Part shown: one piece after another, positions 49,590 to 57,575 of the stretch | Position numbering within the stretch: position 1 is the first letter of the stretch | How the letters are laid out: each line of letters starts with the position of its first letter | Assembly (NCBI GenBank): GCA_030655315.1 | Contig: JAURVT010000046.1 | Location: forward strand, 1-59,791 | Direction: 5' to 3' | DNA from: Nocardioidaceae bacterium | Lineage (GTDB): Bacteria > Actinomycetota > Actinomycetes > Propionibacteriales > Nocardioidaceae | Length of the DNA stretch: 59,791 nt | The notes under the pieces: model-generated | Database searches by the model: none | What the model was told of the DNA's origin: nothing | What the model saw: the letters and a program-made list of their open reading frames with translations, nothing else | Program-made: the position numbers and the translations under genes

Positions 49590-51026
49590 TCAGCCTGGTG
49601 CAGTGACCGTGGTGCCGAAGCCCTCGACGGCGCCGGCGAGGTCCTCGTTGACCCGCGCGACGACGTGGGTGCCCTCGGCGGTGTGGTCGACGAGGTCGAT
49701 GTCGCCGAAGGAGTGGATCTGGTTCAGCAGGTCGCCCCGCTCGTAGGGCAGGACCACGTCGATGCTGACCCGTGGCTCGGGCAGCTCGGACTCGAGAGCC
49801 CGGACGAGGTCGTCGATCCCCTCGCCCGTGCGGGCCGAGCAGACCACGACGTGCGGCTCGCGGCTGCGCAGCCGCGCCAGCACCAGCGGGTCGGCGGCGT
49901 CGGCCTTGTTGACCACGATGATCTCGGGCACGTCGTGCGCGTCGACGTCGGCGAACACCTCGCGGACCGCGGCGATCTGTCCCTCGGGGTCCGGGTGAGA
50001 CCCGTCGACCACGTGGAGCACGAGGTCGGACTCGGCCACCTCCTCCAGCGTCGAGCGGAAGGCCTCGATCAGCTGGTGGGGCAGGTGCCGGACGAACCCG
50101 ACGGTGTCGGCCAGGGTGTAGACCCGGCCGTCCTGGGTCTCGGTGCGGCGCACGGTGGGGTCCAGCGTGGCGAACAGCGCGTCCTCGACGAGCGCACCGG
50201 CATCGGTGAGGCGGTTCAGGATGCTGGACTTGCCGGCGTTGGTGTAGCCGGCGATCGCGACCGCCGGGACCTCGTGACGACGTCGCTGGGCCTTCTTGGT
50301 CTCGCGGGTGCGGCCCATCTGCTTGAGCTCGCGGCGCAGCTTGGCGACCCGGTCGTTGATCCGCCGGCGGTCGGTCTCGATCTTGGTCTCACCGGGGCCA
50401 CGGCCACCGATGCCCTCGCCGCCTGCGGCACGTCCACCGGCCTGGCGGGACAGGTTGCCACCCCAGCCGCGGAGTCGCTGCGTCATGTACTGCAGCTGCG
50501 CGAGCTCCACCTGCGCCTTGCCCTCGCGGCTCTTGGCGTGCTGGGCGAAGATGTCGAGGATCAGGGCGGTGCGGTCGACGACCTTGACGCCGGTCTTGTC
50601 CTCGAGGTTGCGCAGCTGCGACGGCGCGAGCTCGCCGTCGCAGATGACGGTGTCGGCACCGGTCTCGCGCACGACCTCCTTGAGCTCGGCGACCTTGCCG
50701 CTGCCGATGTACGTGGCGGGATCGGGCTTGGGCCGACGCTGGATCATCGCGTCGAGGACCTCCGAGCCGGCGGTCTCGGCGAGCAGCTTGAGCTCGGCCA
50801 GCGAGTTGTCGGCGTCCTCGGCGGTGCCGTCGGTCCAGACACCCACCAGCACGACCCGCTCGAGGCGCAGCTGGCGGTACTCGACCTCGGTGATGTCCTG
50901 GAGCTCGGTGGACAGTCCAGCGACGCGGCGCAGCGCATGGCGCTCCTCGAGCTCCAGGCCCTCGGTCCCCTCCTCGGGCGTCTCGTCGACGTCCGCGGGA
51001 AGCCACTCGTGTCGCTGTTCGGTCAT
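49590..51026 (-). CDS. hflX: GTPase HflX
   Basis: A 478-residue ribosome-associated GTPase that helps split stalled or stressed ribosomes. The N-terminal HflX domain (TYIGSGKVAELKEVV, VVDRTALILDIFAQHAKSRE, GGRGPGETKIETDRRRI) precedes a long helix and the GTPase domain: P-loop GYTNAGKSS near 261, DTVGFVRHLP, and VVNKADAAD. The C-terminal domain has PYERGDLLNQIHSFG. It lies downstream of dapF on the same strand, as miaA-dapF-hflX are often linked in actinobacteria. Confidence 0.97.
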   Translation of the reverse strand: MTEQRHEWLPADVDETPEEGTEGLELEERHALRRVAGLSTELQDITEVEYRQLRLERVVLVGVWTDGTAEDADNSLAELKLLAETAGSEVLDAMIQRRPKPDPATYIGSGKVAELKEVVRETGADTVICDGELAPSQLRNLEDKTGVKVVDRTALILDIFAQHAKSREGKAQVELAQLQYMTQRLRGWGGNLSRQAGGRAAGGEGIGGRGPGETKIETDRRRINDRVAKLRRELKQMGRTRETKKAQRRRHEVPAVAIAGYTNAGKSSILNRLTDAGALVEDALFATLDPTVRRTETQDGRVYTLADTVGFVRHLPHQLIEAFRSTLEEVAESDLVLHVVDGSHPDPEGQIAAVREVFADVDAHDVPEIIVVNKADAADPLVLARLRSREPHVVVCSARTGEGIDDLVRALESELPEPRVSIDVVLPYERGDLLNQIHSFGDIDLVDHTAEGTHVVARVNEDLAGAVEGFGTTVTAPG

Positions 51027-51074
51027 GTGCTCTCGTCTCTGGTCGTGGTGCGTGTGTGGGGTACAACACCCACG

Positions 51075-51926
51075 TTAGGCCCGGGATTCCTCGCCGTGCC
51101 AGCGCATTTCGCCCGACGCGACGATCTCGGCCGGTCCGGCCATCAGCAGGTGGTCGTCCTCGCGCCACGTGATCACCAGCGTGCCGCCGGGCAGGTCGAC
51201 GCGGTAGGTGGTCGGACGGGCGGCTCCGTCGGCGAGCGCCGTGGCGACCGCGACGGCGCAGGCGCCGGTGCCGCACGACAGCGTCTCGCCCGAGCCGCGC
51301 TCGTGCACCCTCATCGCGACGTGGTGGTCGCCCCGCCGCACGACGAGCTCGACGTTGACGCCGTCGGGGTACAGGCCGGTGTCGTACCCGGGCTCCTCGG
51401 TGAGGGGCCCGGCGTCGGCGAGGTCGTCCACGAACGCCACCGCGTGCGGGTTGCCCATGTCGACGCCGGTGGCGGCGAACGTCCGCCCCGAGGGGCTCAC
51501 CGTGGACTCCCCCATCAGGCGCGGCACGCCCATGTCGACCACGTAGGCGCCGGCGTCGTCGACCGAGACGGTCCTGACCCCGGCACGGGTGCCCACCGCG
51601 ACGGGCTCACCGGCGCGGACGAGGCCCTCGTCGAGCAGGTGGCGGGCGAACACGCGCACCCCGTTGCCGCACATCTCGCTGGTCGAGCCGTCGGCGTTGC
51701 GGTAGTCCATGAACCAGGTGGCCTCGCCGGCCTGCGCGGCGTCGACGTGCTCGGAGCGGATGACGCGCAGCACGCCGTCGGCGCCGAGCCCGCGGCGCCG
51801 GTCGCACAGGGCCGCGACGAAGGTGGGGTCGAGGTCGCCGTGGAGGCTGCCGTCGTGGTCCGGGAGCAGCACGAAGTCGTTCTGCGTGCCGTGGCCCTTC
51901 AGCCAGGGGAACGTCCGCGTGCTCAT
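51075..51926 (-). CDS. dapF: Diaminopimelate epimerase
   Basis: A 283-residue cofactor-independent racemase converting LL- to meso-diaminopimelate for lysine and peptidoglycan. The two catalytic cysteines are C86 (SEMCGNGVRVF) and C218 (SCGTGACA), and the PHAVAFV and GTQNDFVLL blocks are typical. TAGCCT (51933-51938) ends 6 nt before the ATG, so the transcript probably starts at the start codon. The gene follows ggt by 9 nt and precedes hflX by 48 nt. Confidence 0.97.
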   Translation of the reverse strand: MSTRTFPWLKGHGTQNDFVLLPDHDGSLHGDLDPTFVAALCDRRRGLGADGVLRVIRSEHVDAAQAGEATWFMDYRNADGSTSEMCGNGVRVFARHLLDEGLVRAGEPVAVGTRAGVRTVSVDDAGAYVVDMGVPRLMGESTVSPSGRTFAATGVDMGNPHAVAFVDDLADAGPLTEEPGYDTGLYPDGVNVELVVRRGDHHVAMRVHERGSGETLSCGTGACAVAVATALADGAARPTTYRVDLPGGTLVITWREDDHLLMAGPAEIVASGEMRWHGEESRA

Positions 51927-51935
51927 CGCCCCAGG

Positions 51936-53759
51936 CTACCTGCGGGGGCGCACCACCATGGCGCTCCCGCCACCGCGCCGCACCGGCTCCGCCGCCGCCA
52001 CGAGCTGCCCGCGCGGACGGACCTCGATCGCCGCGGCCGCGCCGATCTCCGCGGCCGACGTGAAGGTGTCGCCCGACGGCGTGAGCCTCTGCCCGTAGGG
52101 CGCGAGCAGGTCGTCGTAGGCGTCGATGAACGCGGGCTCGGCGGACGTCGACGCGGTGTTGCGCTGCGAGGCCCGCGGGGCGGCCACTGCCTCCGGCAGG
52201 GTCATGCCGAGGTCGACGCGGTTGAGCAGCACCTGCAGCACGGTCGTGATGATCGTGGCGCCGCCGGGCGACCCGAGCACGTAGCGCGGCCGGCCGTCCT
52301 CGAGCACGATCGTGGGGGCCATCGACGAGCGTGGACGCTTGCCGGGCTGGACGCGGTTGGGGTCCCCCTCGTCGTAGACGGTGGTGAAGTCCGTGAGCTC
52401 GTTGTTGAGCAGGAAGCCGCGCCCCGGCACCGTGATGCCCGAGCCGCCCGTCTGCTCGATCGTCAGGGTGTAGGCGACCGCGTCGCCCCAGCGGTCGACC
52501 ACGCTCAGGTGCGTCGTGGAGACGTTCTCGGTGTCGGGCCTCTCCTCGTGCGCCTCGGTCGCGCAGCCGTGACCGTCGAGCGCGCCCGCGGCGACCGGAC
52601 GGGTGGACGCCCGGTCGGGATCGATGGTGCAGGCACGGGAGTCGGCGAAGTCCTGGCTGAGCAGGCGTCGGGTGGGCACGTCGACGAAGGCGGGGTCGCC
52701 GACGTAGGCCGCGCGGTCCGCGAACGCCCGGGCCGAGGCCTCGAGGTAGAGGTGGAGGGTGCGGGCCAGCCGGTCGCCCTGCCCCAGCCGGTAGCCCTCG
52801 AGGATGTTCAGCGCCTCGCCCACCGACGTGCCGCCGGACGACGACGGCGCCATGCCGTACACGTCCAGGCCCCGGTAGGAGGTCCGGGTGGGCTTCTGCG
52901 AGACCACCCGGTAGTCGGCGAGGTCGCGCGTCGTCATCGATCCGGGCTCGGCGGGGAGGTCCGAGGTGGGGTCCTTGGGCGGCGCCTGCACGGTGCGGGC
53001 GATCTGCCGCGCGAGACCCCCGCGGTAGAACGCCCGCGGGCCACGGTCGGCGATCGACGACAGCGTCCGCGCGAGGTCGGGGTTGCGGAAGCGGGTACCC
53101 ACCGCGGGCGCGTCTCCACCGGGCAGGAAGAGCTCGGCGGTGTCGGGGAACGCGGCGAACCGCTCGGCGTTGTCGAGGGTCTGGTCGCGGAAGGTCCGAT
53201 CGACCCGGAAGCCGCGGTCGGCGAGGCGGATCGAGGGCCTCAGGGCCTGCTTCAGCGAGGTCGTGCCGAACCGGCGCAGGGCGGCGTCCCAGGTGGCGAC
53301 CGTGCCCGGCACGCCCACCGCGACGCCGGAGGAGACGAGGTCGGGCGTGAAGGGGTAGGGCTCACCCGTCGTGGGGTCGACGAAGGCGTCGGGCCGGACC
53401 CGACGCGGCGCCGTCTCGCGGCCGTCGATCGTCTGCACCTTCCGCGTCCGCGCGTCGTAGTGGACGAAGTAGCCGCCACCGCCGATGCCGGCGCTGTAGG
53501 GCTCGGTGACGCCGAGGGCCGACGCCGTCGCGACCGCCGCGTCCGCGGCGTTGCCACCCCGGCGCAGGACCTCGATACCCACCCGCGACGCCTCGGCGTC
53601 CACCGAGGTCACGGCCCCGCCGCTGCCGCGGGCGGTCGCCCCCGACGCCGGCGCGGTCGTCGCGGGGTCCGCCGTGCTCGGCGGCGCGCCCGACACCGCC
53701 AGCAGGCAGGCCGTGACGAGGGCGGTTCCGAGACCGGCGGCGAGGGTGCGGCGTTCCAT
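51936..53759 (-). CDS. ggt: Gamma-glutamyltransferase (secreted)
   Basis: A 607-residue exported enzyme that hydrolyses or transfers the gamma-glutamyl group of glutathione-like substrates. It has a signal-peptide-like N-terminus, the GRETAPRR block, GGNAADAAVATA, the self-cleavage Thr in ENVSTTHLSVVD, and later SMAPTIVLEDGRPRYVLGSPGG. Like all members it should process into two subunits at that Thr. A second small enzyme family in the same operon (miaA, dapF) is not related in function. Start ATG 53759. Confidence 0.94.
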   Translation of the reverse strand: MERRTLAAGLGTALVTACLLAVSGAPPSTADPATTAPASGATARGSGGAVTSVDAEASRVGIEVLRRGGNAADAAVATASALGVTEPYSAGIGGGGYFVHYDARTRKVQTIDGRETAPRRVRPDAFVDPTTGEPYPFTPDLVSSGVAVGVPGTVATWDAALRRFGTTSLKQALRPSIRLADRGFRVDRTFRDQTLDNAERFAAFPDTAELFLPGGDAPAVGTRFRNPDLARTLSSIADRGPRAFYRGGLARQIARTVQAPPKDPTSDLPAEPGSMTTRDLADYRVVSQKPTRTSYRGLDVYGMAPSSSGGTSVGEALNILEGYRLGQGDRLARTLHLYLEASARAFADRAAYVGDPAFVDVPTRRLLSQDFADSRACTIDPDRASTRPVAAGALDGHGCATEAHEERPDTENVSTTHLSVVDRWGDAVAYTLTIEQTGGSGITVPGRGFLLNNELTDFTTVYDEGDPNRVQPGKRPRSSMAPTIVLEDGRPRYVLGSPGGATIITTVLQVLLNRVDLGMTLPEAVAAPRASQRNTASTSAEPAFIDAYDDLLAPYGQRLTPSGDTFTSAAEIGAAAAIEVRPRGQLVAAAEPVRRGGGSAMVVRPRR

Positions 53760-53809
53760 GCCCGAGCCTTACCCGCGCACGGGTGGGCCCAAACGCCCGG
53801 CGACCCCGA

Positions 53810-54736
53810 TCAGGGTGCGAGGACGGCGACGGCCCGCTCGAGGAGGTCGGGCGCGTCGTGCGGCAGCCAGGTGATGCGCGGGTCCTTGCGGAACCACGAG
53901 TCCTGGCGCCGAGCGAACTTGCGGGTGCGCCGCACGGTCGCGTCGCGGGCCTCGTCGAGGCTGCACCGGCCGGCGAGTGCGTCGAGCACCTGGGCGTAGC
54001 CGAGCGCACGGCTGGCGGTGCGGCTGCCGGCCAGCCCGAGGCCGGTCAGCGTCTCCACCTCGGCGACCAGCCCGGCGGCCCACATGCGGTCGACACGGGC
54101 CTCGATCCGGGCGTCGAGCACCTCACGGGGGACGTCGACCCCCACCACGCGCACGTCGTCGTAGACGTGGCGCAGCTCGGGGAGGCCCGCCGCATAGGGC
54201 TGCCCCGTGAGGGCTCCCACCTCGAGCGCGCGCACCACACGTCGACCGTTGGTGGGCAGGATGGCCGCCGCAGCCGCCGGGTCGGCCGCCGCGAGCCGGG
54301 CGTGCAGCGCCGCGGGCCCCAGGTCGGCCAGCTCAGCCTCGAGGGACGCCCGGAGGTCCGGGTCCGTGCCCGGGAACTCGAACGCGTCGAGCACCGCACG
54401 GACGTACAGGGCGGACCCGCCCACCAGCAGCGGCACGACGCCCCGCGCGTGGCAGTCCGCGACCGCGGCGCGGGCCCAGGCCTGGAACTCCGCGACGGTG
54501 GCGGCATCGGTGACGTCGAGCACGTCGAGCAGGTGGTGGGGGACGCCGGACCGTTCGGCCGGGCTCAGCTTGGCGGTGCCGACGTCCATCCCCCGGTACA
54601 GCTGCATCGAGTCGGCGTTGACCACCTCGACCGGACGGCCGGCACCGGCCAGGACGAGGGCGACGGCGACGGCGAGGTCGGACTTGCCCGCGGCCGTCGG
54701 GCCGACGACGGCCCGCACCGGCGCGGAGGTCTCCAC
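53810..54736 (-). CDS. miaA: tRNA dimethylallyltransferase
   Basis: A 308-residue enzyme that prenylates A37 of tRNAs reading U-starting codons. P-loop GPTAAGKS (12-19), NADSMQLYRGMDVGTAK, LLVGGSALYVRAVLD and the C-terminal TRKFARRQDSWFRKD are all diagnostic. The start is a GTG at 54736; no ATG is in frame. A TACCCT hexamer lies 14 nt upstream, giving a very short leader at most. It precedes ggt and dapF on the same strand with 50-nt gaps. Confidence 0.96.
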   Translation of the reverse strand: METSAPVRAVVGPTAAGKSDLAVAVALVLAGAGRPVEVVNADSMQLYRGMDVGTAKLSPAERSGVPHHLLDVLDVTDAATVAEFQAWARAAVADCHARGVVPLLVGGSALYVRAVLDAFEFPGTDPDLRASLEAELADLGPAALHARLAAADPAAAAAILPTNGRRVVRALEVGALTGQPYAAGLPELRHVYDDVRVVGVDVPREVLDARIEARVDRMWAAGLVAEVETLTGLGLAGSRTASRALGYAQVLDALAGRCSLDEARDATVRRTRKFARRQDSWFRKDPRITWLPHDAPDLLERAVAVLAP

Positions 54737-54821
54737 GTGCCGATCATGCCAGGGTACTTTTGGGGCAGATGCGGCGCGGCTCCCGCCGACCGCCACCAGC
54801 ACACCGCTCAAGGAGCAGACG

Positions 54822-55079
54822 ATGGGTTTCCTCGACAAGTACAAGGGCCGCGGCGACGAGCTCAAGGCCAAGGCCGCCGAGCTCGCCCGCCAGCACGGGG
54901 ACAAGATCGACCAGGGCCTCGACAAGGCGAGCGATGCCGTCAGCCGCGCCACCAAGGGCAAGTACGACGACAAGATCGACTCCGCCACCCGCAAGGCCAA
55001 GGAGGGCGTCGACAAGATCGCCGACGACCGCAACGGGCCGGGCACCGGCACGACCGGGACTACTCCCCCGCGCCCCTGA
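54822..55079 (+). CDS. MT0933-type antitoxin-like protein
   Basis: An 85-residue, Lys/Asp-rich, helical protein with the family layout GFLDKYKGRGDELKAKAAEL, DKIDQGLDKASDAV and DKIDSATRKAKEGVDKI (PF14013-like). It is annotated as an antitoxin in mycobacteria, but no toxin-like gene adjoins here; the role as antitoxin is not established. AAGGAGCAG precedes the ATG. It overlaps the end of the convergent dioxygenase-like gene by 20 bp. Confidence 0.85.
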   Translation: MGFLDKYKGRGDELKAKAAELARQHGDKIDQGLDKASDAVSRATKGKYDDKIDSATRKAKEGVDKIADDRNGPGTGTTGTTPPRP

Positions 55080-55731
55080 CCGTCCAGGACGCACAGAGGT
55101 AGCCCACGCCGTAGGGCGCCGCGTCGAGGTCCACCCGGGCCTCGACCGCGGCGCCCTGCTGCGTCCGCAGGGTGCGGGCGAGGCTGCGCAGCGCCGGCGC
55201 ACCGCGGGCCCAGAGCTCGTCGGCGAGCACCAGGTCGAGGTCGCCGAGAGCCTCGACGTCGCCGCCGGCGAGTGCTCGTGCCACCGCGGCGTCGAAGCGG
55301 ACGGCACGGGGGTCGTACGGCCCCGGCGCGGACTCGGAGCGCCGGGCCGACCCGTCGGCCGCGACCAGCAGGGCGACCCGGCCGGGCGGCAGGTCGACCG
55401 GGTCGCCGGTCACCGTGCGGTACACGCGCCGCTCGGCGTCCCAGCCCGCCCGGTCCAGCAGCCGGGAGCCGACGGTGTGCCCCAGCCCGAGGATCGACCC
55501 GGTCGGTCCCGGCAGCCCGTAGGGCGCCGCGGACGCCGGCACCCGGTGGTCCTGCGTGCGCCCGACCTCACCGGAGCAGAGCACGACGACGACGTCAGGG
55601 CCGCTGCGGACCAGATCGGCCACGACGCGGTCACAGGCACGACGCAGCTCCGCAAGCTCCGGCGCGCCGTCACCGGCCACCTCGGGCAGGAGCACGGGCG
55701 GGTGAGGCACCACGGCCACGGCGACGAGCAC
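55060..55731 (-). CDS. LigB-type extradiol dioxygenase-like protein (Rv2728c-like)
   Basis: A 223-residue protein with the class III extradiol dioxygenase/AmmeMemoRadiSam fold: VVPHPPVLLPEVAG at the start (His-Pro pair), DVVVVLCSGEVGRT and LAADELWARGAPAL-like late helices. In mycobacteria the homologue (Rv2728c) also neighbours miaA and dapF; its reaction is unknown. TACCCT (55738-55743) ends 6 nt before the GTG at 55731, deciding the start; an ATG-like start further up is not needed. Confidence 0.82.
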   Translation of the reverse strand: MLVAVAVVPHPPVLLPEVAGDGAPELAELRRACDRVVADLVRSGPDVVVVLCSGEVGRTQDHRVPASAAPYGLPGPTGSILGLGHTVGSRLLDRAGWDAERRVYRTVTGDPVDLPPGRVALLVAADGSARRSESAPGPYDPRAVRFDAAVARALAGGDVEALGDLDLVLADELWARGAPALRSLARTLRTQQGAAVEARVDLDAAPYGVGYLCASWTVRGAGE

Positions 55732-55784
55732 GGGTCCAGGGTAGGTGGGCCCGGGCCGTCCCACGTGCGCCCTAGGATGCGGAC

Positions 55785-57032
55785 GTGCGAGACGGGGGGC
55801 TGCGGGACGTGTCCGTCGCGCTCGGGCTGCGGCCGTTCGCCGGTCTGCGGTACACCGGCGACGCCGACGTCGTGCGCGAGCGGACCATGACCCCTCCCGA
55901 CACCTGGGTCGGCGCCGCGCCGCTGCGCCCCGACGACGCGCACCACGTCGCCCGCCTGCTCGAGCCGACGTTCGCGGGCACCGGGGGCGGGCCGCGGCTC
56001 GACGTCTGGGAGCGCGACGGAGCCGTGTCGCGTGATCGGCCGGCGGTGTACGCCTACCGTCGCACCGGTCCGGACGGAGCCACCCGGGGCCTGCTCGGGG
56101 CGATGGACCTGTCCGGGCGCACGAGCGCGCCGCTCGTGCCGCACGAGGACGTCCGACCCGACCTGGTCGTGGTGCAGGAGCGTTTTCTCGACCACACGCA
56201 CGCCCAGGTGGACCCCGTCGTCGCGGTGGCCGGGTCGGACCGGGACGGCCGGTCGTCGCTGGCGGCCGCGCTCGACCACCTCACCGAGCAGGCGCCCACG
56301 CTGGAGCTGGGCGAGGGTGACGACCTGCACCAGCTGTGGGTGCACGAGTCCGATCATGCCCACCGCCTGGTGGCCGACGTGGCCGTCGGACCGGTGCTGG
56401 TGGCCGACGGGCACCACCGGCTCCGTGCGTGGAGCGCCCAGTCAGGGGGTGTCCGCCCGTGGGGCCTAGTCTGGGTGGTCGACGAGGCCGTCGAGCCGCT
56501 GCAGCTGCGCGCCGTGCACCGCGTCTGCCCCGGCCTGAGCCTGGCGACGATCGAGGCCTCCCCGCTGGTGGTGTCGACACCGCTGGACCCAGACGCCGCT
56601 CGAGCCCTGCTCGCCGCGGCCGACGGCCCCGTCTGCGTGGCGTACCGCGACAGTCGGTGGCTCGGGCTGACCCCGGCCGCGGGTGCCACCGCGCCCGGGT
56701 GCGCGCTACCGGACCATGCCGTCTGCTGGCTCCACGACGGCTGGCTCGCGCCGTGGGGTGTCGACCCGTCCGGCGTGCAGCACGTGCACGGCATCGACGC
56801 CGCCGTCCACCGCGCCGACGACCTGGGCGCCAGCGCCCTGCTGCTTCCACCGGCACCGATCGCCGACGTGCGAGCCGCCGCCGAGGCCGGGCTCGTGCTG
56901 CCGGCCAAGGCGACCTCGTTCGTGCCCAAGCCGCGGATGGGGCTCGTCATGCGTCACTGGGGCTCGCCCGGCGACGACGTCCTGGCTCCGGCACCCGCCG
57001 GCACCGGTCGACCTCGACGTCCACGCGACTGA
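55785..57032 (+). CDS. DUF1015 family protein
   Basis: A 415-residue protein of the DUF1015 family, conserved but uncharacterised. Typical blocks: VALGLRPFAGLRY, PAVYAYRRTG, RPDLVVVQERFLDH (the family's 'P H E' acid cluster, PHEDV, is next to it), GPVLVADGHHRLRAW and LMVxW-type C-terminal PKATSFVPKPRMGL. TAGGAT (55773-55778) ends 6 nt before the GTG at 55785, indicating a leaderless transcript. It overlaps the convergent SSB-like gene by 86 bp. Confidence 0.92.
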   Translation: MRDGGLRDVSVALGLRPFAGLRYTGDADVVRERTMTPPDTWVGAAPLRPDDAHHVARLLEPTFAGTGGGPRLDVWERDGAVSRDRPAVYAYRRTGPDGATRGLLGAMDLSGRTSAPLVPHEDVRPDLVVVQERFLDHTHAQVDPVVAVAGSDRDGRSSLAAALDHLTEQAPTLELGEGDDLHQLWVHESDHAHRLVADVAVGPVLVADGHHRLRAWSAQSGGVRPWGLVWVVDEAVEPLQLRAVHRVCPGLSLATIEASPLVVSTPLDPDAARALLAAADGPVCVAYRDSRWLGLTPAAGATAPGCALPDHAVCWLHDGWLAPWGVDPSGVQHVHGIDAAVHRADDLGASALLLPPAPIADVRAAAEAGLVLPAKATSFVPKPRMGLVMRHWGSPGDDVLAPAPAGTGRPRRPRD

Positions 57033-57465
57033 CCGGACCGTCGCCGGACCGCTGGAACCGTCGCCGCAGCGCCCCGGTGACCTCGACGACGTCACCGGGC
57101 TCCAGACGTGACGCCGAGCGTCGTGTCGCCGCCGTCCACGCGACGCACTCCACCGAGTCGACGGTGACCTTGCTCTTGCGCAGGGCGGCCGGAGGTCGAC
57201 GGACGATCACCCGGAAGGTGGTCATCTCGTCACCGCTCGGCATCACCCGCACCACGGGGACCGCTGCCACCCGCCCGCAGAGACGCACCTCGTTGGCGTA
57301 GGGGACCTGCTCCGGCTCGTCGACCTGGTTCCCCGTCGCCGCTTGCCCTCCCCGCGCCTCCTGTGACTGCGCCTTCTGTGACTGCGCCTTCTCTGATCGC
57401 GCCTTCTCTGATCGCGCCTTCTCTGACTGCGCCTTCCGTGACCGGACCGTCTGGGTCTGCGTCAT
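56947..57465 (-). CDS. SSB-like single-stranded DNA-binding protein with an N-terminal pentapeptide repeat
   Basis: A 172-residue protein. Residues ~10-40 are a repeat of KA[QR]S[EQ] (encoded by a 15-bp DNA repeat), then an OB-fold of SSB type: NEVRLCGRVAAVPVVRVMPSG, TTFRVIVRRP, SVECVAWTAA, and GDVVEVTGALRRRFQR. The C-terminus (PEPGRRRRASPSDA) lacks the acidic DDDIPF tip of main SSBs, so it is an SSB paralogue rather than the housekeeping protein. The ATG at 57465 follows AGGAGG by 8 nt. Confidence 0.86.
   Translation of the reverse strand: MTQTQTVRSRKAQSEKARSEKARSEKAQSQKAQSQEARGGQAATGNQVDEPEQVPYANEVRLCGRVAAVPVVRVMPSGDEMTTFRVIVRRPPAALRKSKVTVDSVECVAWTAATRRSASRLEPGDVVEVTGALRRRFQRSGDGPVSRVDVEVDRCRRVPEPGRRRRASPSDA
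57354..57443. repeat. Tandem repeat, six 15-bp units, inside the SSB-like gene
   Basis: Six copies of GCGCCTTCTCTGAYC-like units; the third and fourth are identical. Being 15 bp, changes in copy number keep the frame and add or remove KARSE-type pentapeptides. Confidence 0.95.
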
Positions 57466-57517
57466 CGCGACCACCTCCTGCCATCAGGATGGGTGCTCCC
57501 GGACGCACCGGACCACG

Positions 57518-57560
57518 CACGACGCCCGGCTGTGGACGAGGTCCTCAGCCGGGCGTGGTG
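57518..57560 (-). terminator. Hairpin downstream of the TPR gene
   Basis: ACGCCCGGCTG and CAGCCGGGCGT form a perfect 11-bp stem with CAC/GTG beyond one mismatch and a 13-nt loop. It starts 16 nt after the stop of the upstream minus-strand gene. Confidence 0.6.
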
Positions 57561-57575
57561 GTGGATGACGAGCGG

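Noticed and set aside
49536-53999. A 1487-codon open frame on the plus strand opposite hflX, dapF and ggt
   Set aside because: Mirror frame of conserved minus-strand genes with no family match; explained by GC-rich third positions. The same applies to long plus frames at 8572-12159 and 26549-30847.
54736-54756. miaA as another leaderless gene
   Set aside because: TACCCT is 14 nt from the GTG and the ATG nearer to it is out of frame, so the spacing rule does not hold.
57354-57443. A CRISPR-like array
   Set aside because: The units are adjacent 15-bp direct repeats without spacers and lie inside a coding frame.
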